Shown here one piece after another: positions 9,013-14,106 of a DNA stretch of 14,106 bases. The notes under the pieces are model-generated. The model did not search any database. It saw only the letters and a list, made by a program, of their open reading frames with translations, and had not been told where the DNA came from. The stretch is from Sutterella parvirubra YIT 11816 (GTDB lineage: Bacteria > Pseudomonadota > Gammaproteobacteria > Burkholderiales > Burkholderiaceae_F): assembly GCF_000250875.1 (NCBI RefSeq), contig NZ_JH604995.1, forward strand, positions 1,694-15,799, written 5' to 3'. A program made the translations under genes and the position numbers. Within the stretch, counting starts at the first letter, position 1. Each line of letters begins with the position of its first letter.

Positions 9013-9996
9013 ATGGCGCGCAGACCCAAGGGCGACGCCGTCGACGGCGTGATGCTCCTCGACAAGCCCGTCGGCATGAGCTCGAACCACGCGCTCCAGC
9101 GCGTGAGAAGGATGGTGAACGCCGCCAAGGCCGGCCACACCGGGACGTTGGACCCCGCGGCCTCCGGCCTTCTTCCGCTCTGCTTTGGGAACGCCACCAA
9201 GTTTTCCGCGGACCTCCTTCACGCCGTGAAGGGCTATACCGCCCGCGTGAAGCTGGGCGAAGCCACCGATACGGGGGACGCCGAGGGCGACGTGATTGAA
9301 ACCTCGGCGGCGCCCGTCACGGAAGAGGCGCTCCTTGAAGCCGCCCGGAGCTTCCTGGGCGACATCCTCCAGGTGCCGCCCATGTACTCCGCGTTGAAGC
9401 GCAACGGCGAATGCCTCTACGACATCGCCCGCCGCGGCGAGGTGGTCGAGCGGCAACCGCGCCCGGTGACGATCCACGAACTCACGATCCGCGATTTCGA
9501 CGGCACGTCCTTCACGATGGACTGCCTGGTCTCGAAAGGCACCTACATCCGGGTGCTTGCCGAAGACATCGGCCGAAAGCTCGGCTCCTGCGCGCACTTG
9601 ACGGCGCTTCGCCGCACCCGCGTGGGAGAGCTCACGCTCGATGCGGCCGTCACGATGGAGGCGTTGGAGACGATCGCCCGATCCTGCGAAGCCGCGGGCG
9701 AAGCTGAGGATCAGACCGAAGCTCAAAAGGAAGCTTGCCGGGCGGCGTCCCTCGCGGCGCTTCGCGCTAAACTGACGCCCTCGGACGCGCTCCTCTCGAC
9801 GCTCGAACGCATCGACCTGGCAACTGCCGACGCCGCCCGCTTCATGAACGGGCAGCGCATCCGCCTCGCGCCCCCGTCGGGCGAGGGCCCCACGACGGAG
9901 AACCGCGTGCGCGTCTACGACGCCGACGGCGGTCTTCTCGGCACCGCGCAGCTTACGGACGGCCTTCTCGCCCCCGAGCGCCTCATCGCACACTGA
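9013..9996 (+). CDS. truB: tRNA pseudouridine(55) synthase TruB
   Basis: Converts U55 in the T loop of nearly all elongator tRNAs to pseudouridine. The 327-residue product carries the family signature [15 protein letters not shown] from residue 41 with catalytic Asp47. It also has the RNA-binding segments [20 protein letters not shown] and [14 protein letters not shown], and a C-terminal PUA-like region. It is slightly longer than E. coli TruB (314) because of an Ala/Glu-rich insertion around [20 protein letters not shown] before the last domain. The ATG at 9013 follows the rbfA stop by two bases, with GGGAG at 8999-9003 upstream. It is the last gene of the compact operon; the next gene begins 32 bases later with poor ribosome-binding signals. 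Confidence 0.96.
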   Translation: MARRPKGDAVDGVMLLDKPVGMSSNHALQRVRRMVNAAKAGHTGTLDPAASGLLPLCFGNATKFSADLLHAVKGYTARVKLGEATDTGDAEGDVIETSAAPVTEEALLEAARSFLGDILQVPPMYSALKRNGECLYDIARRGEVVERQPRPVTIHELTIRDFDGTSFTMDCLVSKGTYIRVLAEDIGRKLGSCAHLTALRRTRVGELTLDAAVTMEALETIARSCEAAGEAEDQTEAQKEACRAASLAALRAKLTPSDALLSTLERIDLATADAARFMNGQRIRLAPPSGEGPTTENRVRVYDADGGLLGTAQLTDGLLAPERLIAH

Positions 9997-10028
9997 ACAC
10001 TCCAAACCCAGAACACTTTTTTCAAACC

Positions 10029-11873
10029 ATGACCCGAGCCATTCGTAACATTGCGATCATCGCGCACGTCGACCACGGCAAGACGACCATGGTCGACCGG
10101 CTCCTTCAGAGCGCCGGCACCTTCCGCGCCAACCAACAGGTGGCCGAACGCGTGATGGACTCGAACGACCTTGAACGCGAACGCGGCATCACGATTCTCG
10201 CGAAGAACTGCGCCGTCGAGTATGAGGGTACCCACATCAACATCATCGACACCCCGGGGCATGCGGACTTCGGCGGTGAGGTGGAGCGCGTGCTGTCGAT
10301 GGTGGACGGCGTGCTGCTCCTGGTCGACGCCGTCGAAGGTCCGATGCCGCAGACGCGCTTCGTGACCCGAAAGGCGCTCGCCCAGGGCCTCAAGCCCATC
10401 GTCGTCGTCAACAAGATCGACCGTCCGGGCGCGCGTCCGGACTGGGTGGTGAACCAAACGTTCGACCTCTTCGACAAGCTGGGCGCGACGGAAGACCAGT
10501 TGGACTTCCCCGTGATCTACGCCTCGGCCCTCTCGGGCTACGCGGGTGAGACGACCGACGTTGAAGAATTGAAGGCGATCGGCAACATGCGCGCCGTCTT
10601 CGACGCGATCCTGAAGTACGTTCCCGTGCGTGACGACGATCCGGATGGCCCCCTGCAGCTCCAGATCTGCTCGCTTGACTACTCCTCCTACGTCGGCAAG
10701 ATCGGCGTCGGGCGCGTCCACCGCGGGCGCATCCGTCCGAACATGGAGGTCGCCATCATGAACGGCCCCGAGGACACCCCGAAGCGCGCGAAGATCAATC
10801 AGGTCCTGAAGTTCGAAGGGCTCGACCGCATGTTGGTCGACGAAGCGGAAGCGGGCGACATCGTGCTCGTGAACGGCATCGAAGAGCTCGCGATCGGCAC
10901 GACCATCACCGACACGCAGAGCCCCGAAGCGCTCCCCATGCTCAAAGTGGACGAACCCACCCTCACGATGAACTTCCAGGTGAATTCGTCCCCGCTCGCC
11001 GGCCGCGAAGGGAAGTTCGTCACGTCGCGTCAGATCCGTGAGCGCCTGGAACGGGAACTCAAGTCGAACGTCGCCATGCGCGTGCGCCCGACGAAGGACG
11101 AAACCGTCTGGGAAGTGGCCGGCCGCGGCGAACTCCACCTCACGATTCTTCTCGAAAACATGCGCCGCGAAGGCTACGAGCTCGCCGTTTCCCGCCCGCG
11201 CGTCCTCTTGAAGGAAATCGACGGCGTCAAGATGGAACCCTATGAACTCCTCACGGTCGACGTCGAGGAAGAGCACCAGGGCGGCGTCATGGAAGAGTTG
11301 GGCCGCCGCAAGGGCGACCTCCAGGACATGCAGCCCGACGGCAAGGGCCGCGTGCGTCTGGAGTACCGCATCCCGGCCCGAGGCCTCATCGGCTTCCAGA
11401 GCCTCTTCATGACGATGTGCCGCGGCACGGGGATCATGAGCCACGTCTTCGACGACTACGGTCCCATCAAGCAGGGCGAAGTGGGTGAGCGCCGTTCGGG
11501 CGTCATCATCTCGCAGGACGACGGCGAAGCCGTCGCCTATGCGCTCTGGAAAATTCAGGAGCGCGGCCGCCTCTTCGTCAACCCCGGCGACAAGCTTTAC
11601 GAAGGGATGATCATCGGCGAGCACGCCCGCGAAAACGACATTGTCGTGAATCCCATCCGCGGCAAGCAGCTCACCAACATCCGCGCCTCCGGCACCGACG
11701 AAGCGATCCGTCTCGTGCCCCCGGTGAAGCTCACGCTGGAGAGCGCCGTCGAATTCATCAACGACGACGAACTCGTGGAGATCACGCCGCAGTCGATCCG
11801 CTTGCGTAAGCGCTACCTCAAGGACTTCGAACGCAAGCGCGCCGCCCGCGCCGAAGCCAATGAGTTCGCCTGA
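10029..11873 (+). CDS. typA: Ribosome-associated GTPase TypA/BipA
   Basis: Translational GTPase related to EF-G and LepA that binds ribosomes and supports 50S assembly and growth under stress such as cold. The 614-residue product has AHVDHGKTT at 12-20, the switch region [10 protein letters not shown] near 47, DTPGH at 74-78 and NKID at 128-131. The EF-G-like domains II, III and V and the TypA-specific C-terminal domain follow. Length matches the family (about 605-615). The ATG at 10029 starts directly at the conserved N-terminus. No Shine-Dalgarno is visible: the upstream stretch is AC-rich with six Ts (10017-10022). The truB-typA order is characteristic of Burkholderiales. Confidence 0.97.
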   Translation: MTRAIRNIAIIAHVDHGKTTMVDRLLQSAGTFRANQQVAERVMDSNDLERERGITILAKNCAVEYEGTHINIIDTPGHADFGGEVERVLSMVDGVLLLVDAVEGPMPQTRFVTRKALAQGLKPIVVVNKIDRPGARPDWVVNQTFDLFDKLGATEDQLDFPVIYASALSGYAGETTDVEELKAIGNMRAVFDAILKYVPVRDDDPDGPLQLQICSLDYSSYVGKIGVGRVHRGRIRPNMEVAIMNGPEDTPKRAKINQVLKFEGLDRMLVDEAEAGDIVLVNGIEELAIGTTITDTQSPEALPMLKVDEPTLTMNFQVNSSPLAGREGKFVTSRQIRERLERELKSNVAMRVRPTKDETVWEVAGRGELHLTILLENMRREGYELAVSRPRVLLKEIDGVKMEPYELLTVDVEEEHQGGVMEELGRRKGDLQDMQPDGKGRVRLEYRIPARGLIGFQSLFMTMCRGTGIMSHVFDDYGPIKQGEVGERRSGVIISQDDGEAVAYALWKIQERGRLFVNPGDKLYEGMIIGEHARENDIVVNPIRGKQLTNIRASGTDEAIRLVPPVKLTLESAVEFINDDELVEITPQSIRLRKRYLKDFERKRAARAEANEFA

Positions 11874-11895
11874 GACGCAAAAGCCTGAGTCCGAC

Positions 11896-12318
11896 ATGTC
11901 CGCCCCGTGCCCCTGCGGCTCGGGGAAGGCACTTTCGGACTGTTGCGGACGCTTCGTCTTCGGGGGCGAGGCCGCCCCCGACCCCGAGGCGCTGATGCGG
12001 AGCCGCTACTCGGCCTATGCGTTGGGGGCGGAAACGTATCTCTTGGAGTCGTGGTCCGCCCGGCAGCGCCCGCGCCGGATCTTTGAACCGGGCGAGACGC
12101 CCGTTCAGTGGGTGGGACTGGAGATCCTCGGCACGTCGCTCGCGAAGAAGGGCCACCGCGGGACGGTGACCTTCCGCGCGACGGGGCGGGACGATGAAGG
12201 GCTCTTCGTGCTTCAAGAGAAGAGCCGCTTCGAGCGTCACGAAGGCCGCTGGGTCTACGTCGACGGCGAGACCGCCGTGGAACGCCTCCCGGGTCTCCCC
12301 GAAGCGCCTCAATCCTGA
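11896..12318 (+). CDS. ychJ: YchJ-family (UPF0225) protein with SEC-C zinc motif
   Basis: Molecular function not established for this family. The 140-residue product begins with a SEC-C-type zinc motif, CPCGSG with Cys5 and Cys7 and a CC pair at 16-17. The YchJ core follows: DPEALMRSRYSAYALG, a WVGLEIL segment and SRFERHEGRWVYVDG, an NTF2-like fold. E. coli YchJ has a second SEC-C motif at its C-terminus; here the protein stops before it, as in shorter family members. The ATG at 11896 places the zinc motif right at the N-terminus. An in-frame ATG at 11860, overlapping typA by 14 bases, would add 12 residues encoded partly by codons unusual here; neither start has a clear Shine-Dalgarno. Probably co-transcribed with typA. 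Confidence 0.85.
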   Translation: MSAPCPCGSGKALSDCCGRFVFGGEAAPDPEALMRSRYSAYALGAETYLLESWSARQRPRRIFEPGETPVQWVGLEILGTSLAKKGHRGTVTFRATGRDDEGLFVLQEKSRFERHEGRWVYVDGETAVERLPGLPEAPQS

Positions 12319-12355
12319 CGAAACCGTAGACCTCTCCCGTCTTCTCTCTTTTCAG

Positions 12356-12388
12356 CGATCCCGCACCCTCCGCGATGCGGGATCGTTT
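12356..12388 (+). terminator. Hairpin between ychJ and dusA
   Basis: Ten perfect pairs join CGATCCCGCA (12356-12365) with TGCGGGATCG (12376-12385) around a ten-base loop, followed by TTTCACT. The T run is short, so termination may be partial. It sits 37 bases after the ychJ stop and separates the typA-ychJ unit from dusA. Confidence 0.5.
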
Positions 12389-12410
12389 CACTATCTACTT
12401 CATCACTCTC

Positions 12411-13433
12411 ATGACGACGCCCACGACGCTCCAACAGACGCCCCTCGACCCCTCGGCCTGGCGCTTCACCGTCGCGCCGATGCTCGACTGGACCGACCGC
12501 CACTGCCGCGTCTTCCACCGCTCGCTCTCGAAGCGCGCCCGGCTCTACACGGAAATGGTGACGACCGGGGCGATCCTCTTCGGAAACCGTGAAAAGCTCC
12601 TGGGCTTCACGGACGTCGAACACCCCGTGGCGCTGCAGTTGGGCGGCTCCGACCCGGAGGATCTCGCGAAGTCCGTGCGGATCGCGTCCGACTTCGGCTA
12701 CGACGAATACAACCTCAACTGCGGTTGCCCGAGCGAGCGCGTCCAGAAGGGGAGCTTCGGGGCGTGCCTCATGAAGGAGCCCAAGCTCGTGGCCGAATGC
12801 TGGCAGGCGATGGCCGAAGTCACGGACCGTCCCGTCACGGTGAAGCACCGCATCGGCGTCGACGACGACTCCAGTTGGGACTTCGTCTCGAACTTCGTCT
12901 CGACCCTCTACGAGGTCGGCTGCCGCGTCTTCGTCGTGCACACCCGCGCGGCGTGGCTCAAAGGTCTCTCGCCCAAGGAAAACCGCGAGGTGCCGCCCCT
13001 GATGCGCGAGCGGGCCTTTGAACTGAAGAAAGCCTTACCCGACGCGGTGATCGTCGCGAACGGTCAGATCGCGGACGTGGAGACGGCGAAGGGTCTCATC
13101 GACGGAGGGCTTGACGGCGTGATGGTGGGGCGTGCGGCGTACCACAACCCGTGGATCCTGACGGGGGTCGACGAGACGCTTTTTGGTGATGCGGCCATGG
13201 AAAAAAGCCGCTACGATGTTGTGCTTAGTATGACGGAGTACCTCAAGGCGCATTGCGCCGACGACCCGTTGGCGATCCGTGCGACGGCCCGCCACATGAT
13301 CGGGTTGGCGCAGGGGCTCCCCGGCGCACGTGCGTGGCGTCGGGAATTGTCGGACCCCGCCGCTTTCCGGGCGCACGGCACGGACGTGCTGTTGAACGCC
13401 TGGTCGAAAGCCTTTGGAGAAAAATTGCTGTGA
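12411..13433 (+). CDS. dusA: tRNA-dihydrouridine(20/20a) synthase DusA
   Basis: FMN- and NADPH-dependent reduction of uridines 20/20a in the tRNA D loop. The 340-residue product matches DusA (about 345) rather than DusB or DusC. It has VAPMLDWTDRHCR at 21-33, LYTEMVTTGAI at 46-56, HPVALQLGGSDP at 71-82 and NLNCGCPSERVQ at 101-112 with catalytic Cys106. VKHRIGVDD from 144, LSPKENREVPPL and the phosphate-binding MVGRAAYHNP follow. The ATG at 12411 is preferred; an in-frame ATG at 12375 lies in the terminator-like hairpin and adds nonconserved residues. No Shine-Dalgarno precedes it: the upstream stretch is pyrimidine-rich. The stop overlaps the next gene by four bases. Confidence 0.95.
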   Translation: MTTPTTLQQTPLDPSAWRFTVAPMLDWTDRHCRVFHRSLSKRARLYTEMVTTGAILFGNREKLLGFTDVEHPVALQLGGSDPEDLAKSVRIASDFGYDEYNLNCGCPSERVQKGSFGACLMKEPKLVAECWQAMAEVTDRPVTVKHRIGVDDDSSWDFVSNFVSTLYEVGCRVFVVHTRAAWLKGLSPKENREVPPLMRERAFELKKALPDAVIVANGQIADVETAKGLIDGGLDGVMVGRAAYHNPWILTGVDETLFGDAAMEKSRYDVVLSMTEYLKAHCADDPLAIRATARHMIGLAQGLPGARAWRRELSDPAAFRAHGTDVLLNAWSKAFGEKLL

Positions 13434-14106
13434 CTGACCATGCCTTGCGGCCCCAAGCCGTACTTTTGTGTGCGGGTTAGGGCTCAAGGCTCCAACCCTT
13501 TACGAAGCAGCTCCCGAAGCCGCTTCTTCCCGTGGGCGGCGTGACGCTTTTGGAGCGCACCGTCCACTACCTCCGCGAGGCGGGCATCCGCGACATCACG
13601 ATCGTGACCGGCTACAGGCACGAGGCCTTCGACGAGGTGGCGAGGCGCATGGGTCTGCGGACGTTCTTCAATCCGGACTACGCCCGCAGGAACAATCACA
13701 GCTCGGTGGCGGTTTTGGGCAAAGCCTTCGCCGACACCTTCATCATCGACGGCGACCTTCTCCTGACGCGCAACGTCTTTACGGAGATTTTGGAGGACTT
13801 CCGCCTCCACGGTCCGCGGTCGGGCTTCGTCGTGCAGCGTACGCGCAAGGGTGCTTCCGAATGGGAAGTGATCGAAGAGGGCGGCGTCCTTCGCGGTGTC
13901 CGCAAGAATTCCGCCGAAGGCTGGTCCCTCTCGGGGGTTTCCTACTGGCGGGCCGAAGAGGCTGAGCGCATCCGCGAGCGGTTGGCTGGTTGCGGTGCGG
14001 ACGCCTTTTGGGAGGACTGCGTCCTCGAACTGCTTCAGGCGACGCCGCCCCTTCCCGTGCGCGTTTGGAAGACGCGCGACTTTCAGGTGGAAATCGACGC
14101 CTTCGT
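13430..14106 (+). pseudogene. LicC-like phosphocholine cytidylyltransferase with in-frame TAG (runs off window)
   Basis: Nucleotidyltransferase of the sugar-phosphate/choline-phosphate family, closest by recall to LicC, which makes CDP-choline for surface phosphocholine decoration. The frame opens at GTG 13430, overlapping the dusA stop as GTGA, with GGAG at 13416-13419. Residues 11-16 read VLLCAG, codon 17 is TAG (13478-13480), and residues 18-23 read GSRLQP: the stop replaces one residue of the signature L-x-A-G-x-G-S-R-L. Beyond it the same frame is open to 14106. It shows Lys30 in LPKPLLPVGG, VTGYRHEAFDEV, FFNPDYARRNNHSS, the metal-binding IIDGD (Asp107, Asp109), LSGVSYWRAEEAERI and FQVEID. 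Only this stop interrupts it. It may be a nonsense allele, a sequencing error (TTG to TAG would suffice) or a read-through site. The C-terminus lies outside the window. Confidence 0.8.

Noticed and set aside
12392..12397. TATCTA as a -10 box for a near-leaderless dusA transcript.
   Set aside because: No -35 at a suitable distance and the match is poor; noted only because dusA lacks a Shine-Dalgarno.
12375..12410. dusA start at the upstream ATG 12375.
   Set aside because: It lies at the edge of a perfect ten-pair hairpin, has no Shine-Dalgarno, and adds 12 nonconserved residues; the ATG at 12411 gives the family length.
13430..13600. A frameshift as the cause of the interruption of the LicC-like gene.
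   Set aside because: The motif halves VLLCAG and GSRLQP are in the same frame with exactly one codon (TAG) between them, so a substitution explains it without any insertion or deletion.
13468..13965. A 165-codon open frame in another frame covering the LicC-like gene.
   Set aside because: Its translation has no conserved motif, while the overlapping frame encodes the clear nucleotidyltransferase sequence.

Overview
The window is a compact, GC-rich stretch of bacterial chromosome with every gene on the + strand. Gene order (serS, tRNA-Ser, rluB, rimP-nusA-infB-rbfA-truB, typA, ychJ, dusA) and protein types point to a betaproteobacterium of the order Burkholderiales. The truB-typA junction, in place of the truB-rpsO junction of enterobacteria, fits that order. 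Family-level placement (for example a gut Sutterellaceae) is a guess that the sequence alone cannot settle. No mobile element, CRISPR array or horizontally acquired island is visible.

Layout. Bases 1-1653 hold serS and, behind its terminator, a class II tRNA-Ser(CGA): the synthetase and one of its substrates side by side. Bases 1700-3172 hold rluB, a 23S rRNA pseudouridine synthase, behind a hairpin-rich leader. Bases 3121-3534 are a 414-base gap without a gene. It contains a good sigma70 promoter, two long-range RNA stems closing separate domains, and a textbook intrinsic terminator placed before rimP. This looks like a regulatory leader/attenuator or an independent small RNA of about 280 nt. 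Bases 3535-9996 are the conserved translation operon: RimP (30S maturation), NusA (elongation/termination), IF2, RbfA (30S maturation) and TruB (tRNA pseudouridine 55). Bases 10029-13433 carry TypA/BipA GTPase, a YchJ-family zinc-motif protein and DusA (tRNA dihydrouridine synthase).

The last 677 bases hold a LicC-like CTP:phosphocholine cytidylyltransferase gene that overlaps the dusA stop by four bases and runs off the window. An in-frame TAG falls exactly inside its nucleotide-binding signature, while the frame on both sides is the same and otherwise open. It is either a fresh nonsense mutation, a base error, or a read-through site. No other complete gene in the window ends in TAG.

Together the genes form a ribosome-biogenesis and tRNA-maturation neighbourhood, with one cell-surface (phosphocholine) gene appended at the end. 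The two observations most worth a second look are the structured RNA before rimP and the interrupted licC-like gene.
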